From assembly GCF_000430705.1 (NCBI RefSeq), contig NZ_AUMN01000002.1, forward strand, positions 248,001-312,000: a DNA stretch of 64,000 nt. Direction: 5' to 3'. Positions 56,159-64,000 of the stretch are shown piece by piece (the first letter of the stretch is position 1; each line of letters starts with the position of its first letter). The notes below the pieces were generated by a model. That model was not told the DNA's origin, did no database searches, and saw only the letters and a list, made by a program, of their open reading frames with translations. This stretch comes from Arthrobacter castelli DSM 16402. GTDB lineage: Bacteria > Actinomycetota > Actinomycetes > Actinomycetales > Micrococcaceae. The position numbers were made by a program, and so were the translations under genes.

Positions 56159-56794
56159 ATGTACGACTTGGCTGAAATCACCATCCGAAGCATCTCCGTC
56201 GGACCTATGGATAACAACGTCTACCTGTTGACCTCCAAGTCCTCAGGTGATCAGGTCCTCATCGACGCCGCCAACGAGGCTGACGCCGTACTCGACCTGA
56301 TTGACACCGGAAAAAACGACAGCCCGGCGGCTCACTTGGTGTTGATCGCCACGACGCATTCCCACCATGACCATGTGCAGGCTTTGGGCAAGGTCCATCA
56401 GGTGACCCAGGCCCGCACGGCCGCCGGCAGTGAGGATGCTCCTGACCTCCCCATTCCGACCGACGTGCTGTTGGAGCATGGTGACGTGGGCCAGTTCGAT
56501 GGCTTTTCGCTGGAGGCCATCAAGTTGCGTGGCCATACCCCCGGCTCGGTCGCGTTCCTGTACCGGGATCCGCACGGCCCCGACCACCTCTTCAGCGGTG
56601 ACTCCCTCTTTCCGGGAGGCCTGGGCAACACGCAGCAGGACCCGGACCGTTTCGAGTCGCTGTACAACGACGCCGTCAGCCGGGTCTTCGATGTTCTCGA
56701 CGACGATACGGTGGTCCACCCCGGCCACGGCACCTCGACCACTGTGGGCGCCGAAAGGCCCCATCTGGGCGAGTGGAAAGAACGCGGCTGGTAA
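56159..56794 (+). CDS. Metallo-beta-lactamase fold hydrolase (glyoxalase II-like)
   Basis: A 211-residue enzyme with the dinuclear metal site THSHHDH (about residue 66), the second His in LRGHTPGSV, Asp in FSGDSLF and His in VVHPGHG. It resembles the glyoxalase II / hydroxyacylglutathione hydrolase branch rather than a true beta-lactamase. In an actinobacterium the natural substrate could be a mycothiol thioester, which is speculative. A PIG-L deacetylase gene, another family linked to mycothiol, is convergent 86 bp away. No signal peptide is visible. Confidence 0.9.
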   Translation: MYDLAEITIRSISVGPMDNNVYLLTSKSSGDQVLIDAANEADAVLDLIDTGKNDSPAAHLVLIATTHSHHDHVQALGKVHQVTQARTAAGSEDAPDLPIPTDVLLEHGDVGQFDGFSLEAIKLRGHTPGSVAFLYRDPHGPDHLFSGDSLFPGGLGNTQQDPDRFESLYNDAVSRVFDVLDDDTVVHPGHGTSTTVGAERPHLGEWKERGW

Positions 56795-56880
56795 CCACGG
56801 GCGGCTGAGACACCACTCAGACACCGCCAAGTCACCCCTAAGACACTGCGGGGCCGCTAAAAGCGGTGCGGCCGCCGGAG

Positions 56881-57597
56881 CTAGAGGTTGTAGAGCTCGA
56901 ACGCCACCCGGGCCTGGTCAGGATCACCGCCGGTGACCATGTCCACCTGGCGTTGCGCCTGCTCCCGGACGGGATCACTGCTCAAGGCCTGCAGATACTG
57001 TTCATGTTCAGCCAGCGAATCAACTGCACGGGCGACGCTGTCCGCGGATACCGGTGTGACGTGGGTCGGCTGCATGGACATCACGGCCACCCAGCGCACG
57101 CCGTCCCAGGGCGCAAACCCGTCAACTTTGAGCTCTTCGAATATCCAGGCGTTTGAGGCATCGGCCGCGGCATCCAGGACGGACCGCCCGACCGCCCGGT
57201 GGTCGGCGCTGTTCCACGCTCCAGGGGCCCAGGTGTCATGGTGGTTCAGGGTGATCACCAGATGCGGTTTGAACCGCCGGATCTCCCGGGCAAAATCCCT
57301 GCGCAACGCCAGCGACTGCTCGATCCGCCCGTCCGGGTAGCCCAGGAACGTCAGGTCGTCGACGCCAACCGCTTCGCAGGCGCGCCGCTGTTCCGCTTCC
57401 CGCACACGTGCCGACTCCGCCGGCGGCAGCGGCGCAATGCCGGCTTCCCCCTTCGAAGCGAGCACGTAAGCGACTTCTTTGCCGGCAGCGGTCCATTCGG
57501 CCACTGCCGCCCCGGCCCCGTACTCGGCATCATCCGGGTGGGCCATGATGAGCAGCGCCCTGGTCCAGTCGTCCGGCATGTTTTCGAGATCTTCCAT
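56881..57597 (-). CDS. PIG-L family deacetylase
   Basis: A 238-residue zinc-dependent deacetylase of the LmbE/PIG-L family. The zinc-binding motif AHPDDAEYGAGA is at about residues 19-30, then GYPDGRIEQ, NHHDTW and SADHRAVGRSVLDAA with the third ligand His. Family members in actinobacteria include MshB (mycothiol synthesis) and Mca (mycothiol conjugate amidase). The overall length and the C-terminal part do not settle which branch this belongs to. GAGGG precedes the ATG at 57597. Confidence 0.88.
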   Translation of the reverse strand: MEDLENMPDDWTRALLIMAHPDDAEYGAGAAVAEWTAAGKEVAYVLASKGEAGIAPLPPAESARVREAEQRRACEAVGVDDLTFLGYPDGRIEQSLALRRDFAREIRRFKPHLVITLNHHDTWAPGAWNSADHRAVGRSVLDAAADASNAWIFEELKVDGFAPWDGVRWVAVMSMQPTHVTPVSADSVARAVDSLAEHEQYLQALSSDPVREQAQRQVDMVTGGDPDQARVAFELYNL

Positions 57598-57675
57598 GAT
57601 CCGCCCTCTCGCCCGTGGTCGCCGCGGCGCGCGCCGTTCCTTCCAGTCCCACCGTACCCGCGACGGACCAAGCCG

Positions 57676-58446
57676 TCAGCGCTTCCTCCCGACGCAAAAG
57701 ATCCGGCGGAAGGGGAAGACGGTCCCGTGTTCCCCGCGGGGATAGGCCTGCCGCAATGCGGCCGCATATTCGGATTCGAACTGCCCGGCGTCGTCATTAT
57801 TGAGGACTTCCAGTACCGGTCGCAGGCCCGTGCCCCGGACCCAGTCCAGCACCGGGTCCTCCCCCTGCAGCAGCTGCAGGTAGGTGGTCTCCCAGGCATC
57901 GGTGCTGAAACCGGCGTCGAGCATCAGCTGCAGGTACTCTTCCGGGCCGGCGACGGCGTCACTGCCGCGCAGCACTGCCCCCAATTGCCCCGACCACCGC
58001 ACAGAAGCCGCCAGTTCCCGCATCAGCGCATGGGACGGCGCATCGAAGTTGCCGGGCACCTGCAACGCGAACCACGCTCCGCGTCCCAGCTCCCCCAGCC
58101 AGCGAGTGAGCAGCCGGTCATGCCCGGGAACCCATTGCAGCAACGCATTGGAGACGACGACGTCGGCCCCGATCGCCCGCCAATCGCGCACATCGGCCTG
58201 CTCGAACCGGACATTGGGCGTATCGTGCGCCGCCTGGGCGCGAGCGATCATCCGCTGCGATGCGTCGACACCGAGCACGTTGGCACGCGGCCAGCGGTTG
58301 GCCAGCGCCACGGTCAGGTTGCCCGGACCACAGCCGAGATCCACCACCGTCTGAGGGGCAGTGGCTGAAATGCGGTCGGTGAGGTCGAAAAAGGGGCGGT
58401 CGCGATAGTCGCCGAACATTGCGTACTGCTCTGGATCCCATTTCAT
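57676..58446 (-). CDS. tam: Trans-aconitate 2-methyltransferase family protein
   Basis: A 256-residue S-adenosylmethionine-dependent methyltransferase, similar to Tam, which methylates trans-aconitate, an inhibitor of aconitase. Motif I is VVDLGCGPGNLTVALANRWP (about residues 34-53), followed by GVDASQRMIARAQ and the motif IV region VVVSNALLQWVPGHD; MKWDPEQYAMFGDYRDRPFFDL at the N-terminus is typical of Tam. The ATG has TAAGGT 6 nt upstream, which could be a leaderless -10 or a ribosome binding site (AAGG). It diverges from the helicase gene with 37 bp between start codons. Confidence 0.88.
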   Translation of the reverse strand: MKWDPEQYAMFGDYRDRPFFDLTDRISATAPQTVVDLGCGPGNLTVALANRWPRANVLGVDASQRMIARAQAAHDTPNVRFEQADVRDWRAIGADVVVSNALLQWVPGHDRLLTRWLGELGRGAWFALQVPGNFDAPSHALMRELAASVRWSGQLGAVLRGSDAVAGPEEYLQLMLDAGFSTDAWETTYLQLLQGEDPVLDWVRGTGLRPVLEVLNNDDAGQFESEYAAALRQAYPRGEHGTVFPFRRIFCVGRKR

Positions 58447-58452
58447 GGCTCC

Positions 58453-58458
58453 ACCTTA
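58453..58458 (-). promoter_or_regulatory. Possible -10 (TAAGGT) for tam
   Basis: TAAGGT on the minus strand ends 6 nt before the tam ATG. AAGG within it could instead be a ribosome binding site, so the call is ambiguous. Confidence 0.3.
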
Positions 58459-58470
58459 CTGGCGGCCCGA

Positions 58471-58476
58471 TACGCT
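58471..58476 (+). promoter_or_regulatory. -10 element (TACGCT) for leaderless helicase gene
   Basis: TACGCT ends 7 nt before the ATG at 58484. It is only 12 bp from the opposing -10 candidate of tam, so both promoters would share one compact region. Confidence 0.45.
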
Positions 58477-58483
58477 GGAATGG

Positions 58484-61036
58484 ATGAACTTAGCTGACCG
58501 CCTCCCCGCCCCGGGCACGGGCACCGCACCGATGCCCGATGACGTCTATACCTCCTTCCTGGAATGGAACGAGGCTCAAGGCCTCGAATTGTACGCAGCC
58601 CAGGACGAGGCGGTGATGGAGCTGGTCACCGGCGCGAACGTCATCCTGGCCACGCCCACCGGTTCCGGCAAGTCGCTGGTGGCCGTGGCAGCGCACTTCC
58701 ACGCCCTGGCCACCGGGCAGCGGAGCTATTACACGGCTCCGATCAAGGCGCTGGTCTCGGAGAAGTTCTTCGCGCTGTGTTCCGTGTTCGGCGCGGACAA
58801 CGTCGGCATGGTGACCGGCGACACCGCGGTCAACCGGGATGCGCCCATCATCTGCTGCACGGCCGAGATCCTCGCCAATATTGCGCTGCGCGAGGGTGCC
58901 GAAGCCACGCTGGGCACGGTGATCATGGACGAGTTCCACTTCTATTCGGACCCGCAGCGCGGGTGGGCCTGGCAGGTGCCGCTGCTGGAGCTTCCGCAGG
59001 CCCAGTTCCTGCTGATGTCGGCCACCCTCGGCGATGTCAGCCGGTTCGAGGACACGCTGACGGAGCTGACCGGCAAATCCACCGCCACCGTCAGTTCCGC
59101 CGAACGGCCGGTCCCGCTGCATTTTTACTACGTCGAGACCACGGTGCACGAATCGCTGGAGGAGTTGCTGGCCACCCGGCAGGCACCGGTGTATGTGGTC
59201 CACTTCAGCCAGCTCGAGGCGATCGAGCGCGCGCAGCATTTGATGAGTATCAACATGTGCACCCGCGACGAGAAGGACCAGATTGCCGAGCTCATCGGCG
59301 ACTTCCGGTTCGCGGCCGGTTTCGGCAAGGCCCTGAGCCGGCTGGTGCGTCACGGCATCGGGGTACACCATGCCGGGATGCTGCCCAAGTACCGCAGGCT
59401 GGTGGAACAGCTGGCGCAGGCGGGGCTGCTGAAGGTCATCTGCGGCACCGATACCCTCGGCGTCGGCATTAATGTGCCGATCCGCACCGTGCTGTTGACA
59501 GCGCTGAGCAAGTACGACGGCGTGAGGACCCGGTTGCTGTCCGCGCGGGAATTCCACCAGGTCGCCGGCCGGGCCGGCAGGGCCGGGTACGACGCGGCCG
59601 GCACTGTCGTCGTACAGGCTCCCGAGCATGTGGTGGAAAATGCCAAGGCGATGGCGAAAGCCAAGGCGAAGTTCGGGGATGATTCAAAGAAGCTGCGGCA
59701 GGTGGTGAAGAAGAAGCCGTCGTCGGGCTTTGTCTCCTGGGGCAAGCCGACCTTTGAGCGGCTGGTCGAATCGCCGCCGGAGCCGCTGACCTCCAGCTTC
59801 ACGGTCACACATTCGATGCTGCTGAACCTGCTGGAGCGCCCGGGCAACCCGTTCACGGCGGCCCGCCGGCTGCTGACCGCCAACCATGAAAACCGCCCCG
59901 CCCAGCGGCGGCTGATGCTCAAGGCACTCGCCATCTTCCGGGAGTTGCTCAACGCCGGTGTGGTGGAACGGATGTCCGAGCCTGAACCGTCCGGGCGCAC
60001 GGTCCGGCTGACCACGCATCTGCAGGAGAACTTCGCGCTGAACCAGCCTCTCTCCCCCTTTGCGCTGGCCAGCCTGGAGCTGCTTGATCCGCAGTCCGCT
60101 TCCTATGCCCTCGACGTCTTGTCCGTTATTGAGGCGACGCTGGACCAGCCGCGCCAAATCCTGCGCGCCCAGGAGTTCAAAGCCCGTGGCGACGCCGTCG
60201 CGTCGATGAAGGCCGAAGGCATGGAGTACGAGGAACGGATGAATGCGCTGGAGGAGGTGACGTATCCGCAGCCGCTGGCCGAACTGCTGTTCCAGGCCTT
60301 CGACGTCTATCGCCAGGGGGCGCCCTGGGTCGCGGACTTCGAACTGTCGCCCAAATCAATCATCCGTGACATGTACGAGCGGGCGATGAACTTCGGCGAG
60401 TTCGTGGCCTTCCACCAGCTGGCCCGGTCCGAGGGCATTGTGCTGCGCTACCTCGCTGACGGGTACAAGGCGCTGCGCCAGACCGTGCCCGTCGAGGCAC
60501 TGCGGGAGGACCTTCAGGATCTCATTGCCTGGTTGGGTGAGCTGGTGCGGCAGGTGGACTCCAGCCTGCTGGACGAATGGGAGCAACTAACCTCTGGCGC
60601 CGCCACGACCGCCGAAGACGTGCCCCGCCCGGACAGCCTTCCGGCCGGACCGCCGGCGTTGACGTCGAATGTCAGGGCCTTCAGGGTGATGGTCCGCAAT
60701 GAATTGTTCCGCCGGGTGGAGCTGGCCGCTCTCGATGACGTGGATGCGCTGGGAGCCATGGACCAGGACTCCGGGTGGGCCACAGACCGGTGGGCGGATG
60801 CCTTGGACGACTATTGGGATGAGTATGAGGATATCGGAACCGGCGCCGAGGCCCGCGGTCCGGCGTTGCTGAGCATCACCGAGGGCAGCGATAAGTGGTT
60901 GGTCCGCCAGATATTCGATGATCCGGCCGGTGACCACGACTGGGGTATCAGCGCCGAGGTGGATCTTGCCGCATCCAACGAGGCAGGTGCCGCCGTCGTC
61001 CGGGTCACCGACGTCGGACCCTTGCAGACGGTGTAA
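58484..61036 (+). CDS. DEAD/DEAH-box helicase with DUF3516 C-terminal domain (Ski2-like)
   Basis: An 850-residue superfamily 2 helicase. Motif I is ATPTGSGKS (about residue 58), motif II is DEFH in VIMDEFHFYSD, motif III SATLGD and motif VI QVAGRAGRAGYD; LGVGINVPIRTVL is motif V. The C-terminal half (from about residue 430) matches the actinobacterial DUF3516 type, related to Ski2-like RNA helicases, and is thought to act in RNA metabolism. The ATG at 58484 (MNLADRLPAPG) is preferred over 58445, because a -10 fits directly upstream and the longer frame would overlap tam. Confidence 0.9.
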   Translation: MNLADRLPAPGTGTAPMPDDVYTSFLEWNEAQGLELYAAQDEAVMELVTGANVILATPTGSGKSLVAVAAHFHALATGQRSYYTAPIKALVSEKFFALCSVFGADNVGMVTGDTAVNRDAPIICCTAEILANIALREGAEATLGTVIMDEFHFYSDPQRGWAWQVPLLELPQAQFLLMSATLGDVSRFEDTLTELTGKSTATVSSAERPVPLHFYYVETTVHESLEELLATRQAPVYVVHFSQLEAIERAQHLMSINMCTRDEKDQIAELIGDFRFAAGFGKALSRLVRHGIGVHHAGMLPKYRRLVEQLAQAGLLKVICGTDTLGVGINVPIRTVLLTALSKYDGVRTRLLSAREFHQVAGRAGRAGYDAAGTVVVQAPEHVVENAKAMAKAKAKFGDDSKKLRQVVKKKPSSGFVSWGKPTFERLVESPPEPLTSSFTVTHSMLLNLLERPGNPFTAARRLLTANHENRPAQRRLMLKALAIFRELLNAGVVERMSEPEPSGRTVRLTTHLQENFALNQPLSPFALASLELLDPQSASYALDVLSVIEATLDQPRQILRAQEFKARGDAVASMKAEGMEYEERMNALEEVTYPQPLAELLFQAFDVYRQGAPWVADFELSPKSIIRDMYERAMNFGEFVAFHQLARSEGIVLRYLADGYKALRQTVPVEALREDLQDLIAWLGELVRQVDSSLLDEWEQLTSGAATTAEDVPRPDSLPAGPPALTSNVRAFRVMVRNELFRRVELAALDDVDALGAMDQDSGWATDRWADALDDYWDEYEDIGTGAEARGPALLSITEGSDKWLVRQIFDDPAGDHDWGISAEVDLAASNEAGAAVVRVTDVGPLQTV

Positions 61037-61071
61037 TGGGCGGCCACACTGGCCCGGCGCGACCACACCGG

Positions 61072-61077
61072 TAGGCT
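61072..61077 (+). promoter_or_regulatory. -10 element (TAGGCT) for leaderless S33 hydrolase gene
   Basis: TAGGCT ends 6 nt before the ATG at 61084, with no ribosome binding site between. The gap after the helicase is 47 bp, so this gene has its own promoter. Confidence 0.5.
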
Positions 61078-61083
61078 CGGACC

Positions 61084-62409
61084 ATGGGTTCAGCAACCGC
61101 AGCACACCGGATGATAAGCACCGTTGACCGCGCCGGGATGCGGCTGACGGATCATCAGTTCGATGTCCCGCTCAACCATGGGACCCCGCAGGGCGAATCA
61201 CTGCGGATCTTCGCCCGCGAAGCAGTGGACCCGGGACGCTTCCCTGACACGGCGCTGGAGGACGCGCCCTGGCTGCTCTATCTGCAGGGCGGACCCGGGA
61301 TGGCCGCGAACCGGCCGCTGGAGCTGAGCGGCTGGTTGAAAGAAGCCTTGAAGCATTTCCGGGTGCTGCTGCTGGACCAGCGGGGAACCGGTCGGTCCAG
61401 CCCGGTGAACCGGCAGACGCTGCCAACGCGGGGCGGCGTCGAGGAGCAGGTGCAGTTCCTGCGGCATTTCCGCGCCGACTCTATCGTGGCTGACGCGGAA
61501 CTGATCCGCACGGCGCTGGGATCCGGGCCGTGGAGCATTCTGGGCCAAAGCTTCGGCGGCTTCTGCGCCCTGACCTACCTTTCGGCTGCGCCGCACGGGC
61601 TCCGTGAAACGATGATCACCGGCGGGCTCGGACCGGTCGCCGGAACGGCGGCCGACGTCTACCGGGAAACCTATGCCGCAGTCCAGGCGCGGAACGAGGA
61701 ATTCTACGGCTGGTACCCGCAGGATGTGGCTGCTGCCCTGCGGATCGCCGCCCACGTGGAACGCGTTCCCGAATACCTCCCCACCGGTGAGCGATTGTCG
61801 GTCCGTCGCTTCCAGATGCTGGGCATGCTGCTGGGCGGCAATGCCCGCGTCCACGAGCTCCACTTCCTGTTGGAGGATCCTTTCGTAGACACCGCGGCCG
61901 GGCCACGGTTATCGGATGGATTCCTGCACCAGGCCGGATCGATCCTCAGCTTCGCCGCGAATCCGCTGTACGCGCTGATGCACGAATCCATCTATGCCCA
62001 GGGGGCCTCCTCCGGATGGGCGGCATGGCACGAAAGCCACCATTGGCCACAGTTCGGACCCGATGCCGATCCACTGTTGTTCACCGGTGAGATGATCCAT
62101 CCCTGGCTGTTTACCGAAGACCCCGCGCTGGTGCCGCTGGCCGGCACCGCCAGGGCGCTGGCGGACATCGACGACTGGCCTGCGCTGTACGACCTGGACC
62201 AGCTGGGGCGTAATGAAGTTCCCGCCGCAGCTGCCGTGTATGCGGACGACATCTTTGTCCCGCACAGCACGTCAATGCAGACGGCCGCCGCCGTGCAGGG
62301 CCTGCGGGTCTGGGAAACGTCCGAGTATCATCACGACGGCCTGCGGCAGGACGGGGAACGGGTATTCAGGCAGCTCCTCGAGCGGTGCCGGGCGTCGCGG
62401 CACCGGTGA
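61084..62409 (+). CDS. Alpha/beta hydrolase, proline iminopeptidase-like (S33)
   Basis: A 441-residue alpha/beta hydrolase of peptidase family S33 (prolyl aminopeptidase-like). The oxyanion loop is LQGGPG (about residues 67-72), then DQRGTGRS, the nucleophile Ser156 in GQSFGG, the acid Asp in VYADDIFVP and the His in SEYHHDGL near the C-terminus. A cap region lies at about residues 180-330. Members cleave N-terminal proline from peptides. No signal peptide, so it is probably cytoplasmic. Confidence 0.9.
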   Translation: MGSATAAHRMISTVDRAGMRLTDHQFDVPLNHGTPQGESLRIFAREAVDPGRFPDTALEDAPWLLYLQGGPGMAANRPLELSGWLKEALKHFRVLLLDQRGTGRSSPVNRQTLPTRGGVEEQVQFLRHFRADSIVADAELIRTALGSGPWSILGQSFGGFCALTYLSAAPHGLRETMITGGLGPVAGTAADVYRETYAAVQARNEEFYGWYPQDVAAALRIAAHVERVPEYLPTGERLSVRRFQMLGMLLGGNARVHELHFLLEDPFVDTAAGPRLSDGFLHQAGSILSFAANPLYALMHESIYAQGASSGWAAWHESHHWPQFGPDADPLLFTGEMIHPWLFTEDPALVPLAGTARALADIDDWPALYDLDQLGRNEVPAAAAVYADDIFVPHSTSMQTAAAVQGLRVWETSEYHHDGLRQDGERVFRQLLERCRASRHR

Positions 62410-62438
62410 CCTGCGGTTCCCGCCGGCATGGCGGGGCA

Positions 62439-63497
62439 CTATGCCGATGGCTCCACCGGCGGTGTCATCTCCGCGCGAATGCCGAGCAACCGTATCGGCC
62501 GGTCGTCGTCGAGCCCGTGCAGCAGGGCCAGGGCCGTCCGGGCAATCACGGCGGCGTCATACGTCGGCCCGGGCAGCTTGCGCACCCTCGTGACGGTGAA
62601 GAACGGCGCAAACCGCACCTTCAGATGAACCCTCGCGCAGGGACGGCCCTCCCGCTGGATGTCATCCACCACCTGGTCGGCCAGCACGCGTAAAGCATGG
62701 GCGACTTCCCCGGCCGTGGTCAGGTCCTGCTGATAGGTGGTTTCCCGCCCGTGGGCTTGAGGAATCCGCGGTGCAGCATCAACGACGGCGCTGCCATCCC
62801 CGCGTCCGAGCCGGCCAATATGCGGGCCCGTGGCCGGGCCGAACTCACGCACCAAAGCACCCTCCGACATATCCGTCCGGGACAGTTCGGCGAGCTCACG
62901 AACGGTCATGACGCCCAGGTCCGCCAGCCGCTCTGCGATGCGATTGCCCACTCCCCAGAGCGCCGTCGTCGGCCGATCCCCCATCACGTCCATCCAGTTG
63001 CCGGAGGTCAGCATATAGACGCCGGCCGGCTTGCCGAAACCGGTCGCGGTCTTGGCACGCACTTTGGTGTCCCCGATCCCCACCGAGCAGTGCAGCCCAG
63101 TGGCAGCCAGTACGGCTGCCTGCAGCGATCGTGCCGTGGCCACCGGGTCGTCGACCGTGAAGCCGACGAAGGCCTCGTCCCAACCGAGCGGCTCCACCAC
63201 GGCGCCGGGAAACTCCCGCAAGGTCTGCAGCACCTGGACAGACGCCTTTTCATAGACTGGGAAGTCCACCGGCAGGAACACGGCATCCGGGCACTTGCGT
63301 ACGGCGATCTTCAGCGGCATTCCGGACCGGATCCCGAACCGGCGCGCTTCGTAGGATGCCGTGGAGACCACGGCACGTTCGGCCGGGTCGCCCCGACCGC
63401 CGACAACCAGGGGCCGCCCCGCCAGCTCCGGACGGCGCAGAATCTCGACAGCGGCCAGGAACTGGTCCAGGTCGACGTGCAGCACCCAGCCGGTCAT
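62439..63497 (-). CDS. dinB: Y-family DNA polymerase (DinB/Pol IV-like)
   Basis: A 352-residue translesion polymerase. Palm motifs differ from the textbook form: VDLDQFLAAVE (about residues 8-18) supplies the first Asp, and the second site reads GWDEAFVGF where SIDEAY is usual, keeping Asp and Glu. TASYEARRFGIRSGMPL is the typical fingers region, and the little-finger domain covers about residues 235-345. The ATG lies after a GGGGCTCCCC hairpin sequence, with no ribosome binding site. I found no LexA box in the upstream gap, so SOS control is not shown. The gene symbol covers the family only. Confidence 0.88.
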   Translation of the reverse strand: MTGWVLHVDLDQFLAAVEILRRPELAGRPLVVGGRGDPAERAVVSTASYEARRFGIRSGMPLKIAVRKCPDAVFLPVDFPVYEKASVQVLQTLREFPGAVVEPLGWDEAFVGFTVDDPVATARSLQAAVLAATGLHCSVGIGDTKVRAKTATGFGKPAGVYMLTSGNWMDVMGDRPTTALWGVGNRIAERLADLGVMTVRELAELSRTDMSEGALVREFGPATGPHIGRLGRGDGSAVVDAAPRIPQAHGRETTYQQDLTTAGEVAHALRVLADQVVDDIQREGRPCARVHLKVRFAPFFTVTRVRKLPGPTYDAAVIARTALALLHGLDDDRPIRLLGIRAEMTPPVEPSA

Positions 63498-63514
63498 TCG
63501 GGGAGCCCCGCATA

Positions 63515-63550
63515 CCTCGGCTGACGCAGACGGCAGCGGCGCAGCCGAGG
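63515..63550 (-). terminator. Hairpin between the TerC-family gene and dinB
   Basis: A 9-bp stem (CCTCGGCTG / CAGCCGAGG) with an 18-nt loop, 31 bp after the TerC-family stop codon. There is no T run, so it is a weak candidate terminator. Confidence 0.35.
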
Positions 63551-63581
63551 CGCCGCCCCGCGAACCGCTGCCATCGGCAAC

Positions 63582-64000
63582 CTACTCCCTGGTGTGGTGC
63601 TCCCCCACCTCGCGCGAAGCGTTGTCAGCATTGTCAGTGTTGTCATCTCCGTCGCCGGCTGCCCCCCGGGAACCAGTATCCTCGCCGCGCTCCCACTGGG
63701 CGTCCTGTTCCAGTTCTTCGGCGGCCTTAATCGCCCGTGCCTTTGGGCTGAGCAGGCTGGCGACGGTGGCAATGGCGATCGTCGCCAGGATGATGCCCAG
63801 CGACAGGAAGGTGCCGATTTCCGGAACCCACGTGATGTGGTGGCCGCCGTTGATGAAAGGCAATTCGTTCACATGCATGGCGTGGAAGATCAGCTTCACG
63901 CCGATGAACGCGAGTATCACCGACAGCGCGTGCTTGAGATAGATCAACCGGGTCATCAGACCGCCCAGCAGGAAGTACAGCTGCCGCAGGCCCATCAGCG
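63582..64000 (-). CDS. TerC-family integral membrane protein, 5' end outside window
   Basis: The last 139 or so residues of a TerC/Alx-like protein. The frame is open past the window edge, reading Ala-Leu before MGLRQLYFLLGGLMTRLIYLKHALSVILAFIGVKLIFHAMH, which is the conserved C-terminal core of TerC proteins (helices 6-8). INGG and EIGTFLSLGIILATIAIATVASL follow. The final 55 residues are acidic and Asp/Asn-rich. TerC proteins are linked to manganese export and tellurite resistance. The ATG at 63995 is internal, not the start. Confidence 0.88.
   Translation of the reverse strand, partial: LMGLRQLYFLLGGLMTRLIYLKHALSVILAFIGVKLIFHAMHVNELPFINGGHHITWVPEIGTFLSLGIILATIAIATVASLLSPKARAIKAAEELEQDAQWERGEDTGSRGAAGDGDDNTDNADNASREVGEHHTRE

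Overview
The window is a stretch of high-GC actinobacterial chromosome, most likely from the family Micrococcaceae (order Micrococcales, Arthrobacter-like). Lineage markers are OpcA beside Zwf, WhiA, DUF3099 and DUF3516 proteins, an HNH endonuclease of the DUF222 type, a zinc-free L31, SURF1, the chromosomal order ctaB-tkt-tal-pgi-zwf-opcA-pgl, and many genes that look leaderless (a TAnnnT element 6-7 nt before the start codon). The genus cannot be fixed from the sequence. I see no prophage, insertion sequence, CRISPR array, tRNA or rRNA. Gene density is high and only one gap exceeds 300 bp.

Layout. 1-8.4 kb: the end of glgC; a leftward three-gene operon (permuted ATP-grasp, alpha-E protein, transglutaminase-like protein) that resembles a predicted amide-ligase system; a YeiH-type exporter; aminopeptidase N. 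8.4-15 kb: a DUF222/HNH nuclease, a lipoate-protein ligase with unusual domain order, rpmE2 with a structured leader and a clear terminator, an operon of ABC ATPase, TauE-like permease and TrmH methyltransferase, then serB. 15-21 kb: fabG, a second reductase with a FabL-like Y-X6-K site and a ROK protein, then DUF3099, a small Cys/His protein and SURF1, then an ABC-F ATPase. 21-28.6 kb: the biotin ECF importer bioY-bioM-bioN and the iron-sulfur operon sufR-sufB-sufD-Rieske-sufC-sufT, which lacks sufS and sufU.

28.7-33.3 kb: an ABC exporter joined to ctaA, a DapA-family aldolase and ctaB (heme A synthesis, functionally linked to SURF1). 33.5-41.9 kb: tkt-tal-pgi-zwf-opcA-pgl, the pentose phosphate operon. 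It converges on 41.9-45.4 kb, the glycolytic cluster gap-pgk-tpiA with secG. Then come sodA and the conserved series uvrC-rapZ-yvcK-whiA. The uvrC-rapZ gap holds a perfect 60-bp palindrome and a possible 13-codon upstream ORF coupled to rapZ. 51.8-64 kb: a PlsC-type acyltransferase, uvrA with a LexA box at its start, a small GntR regulator, a metallo-beta-lactamase-fold hydrolase, a PIG-L deacetylase, a Tam-like methyltransferase divergent from a DUF3516 helicase, an S33 hydrolase, a DinB-type polymerase and the 3' end of a TerC-family gene.

The window is mostly housekeeping. The least understood parts are the ATP-grasp/alpha-E/transglutaminase operon, the Y-X6-K reductase beside fabG, the 60-bp palindrome, the rpmE2 leader and the rapZ upstream ORF. 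No search or folding program was run. All family names come from reading motifs, and promoter calls rest on a short -10 pattern.
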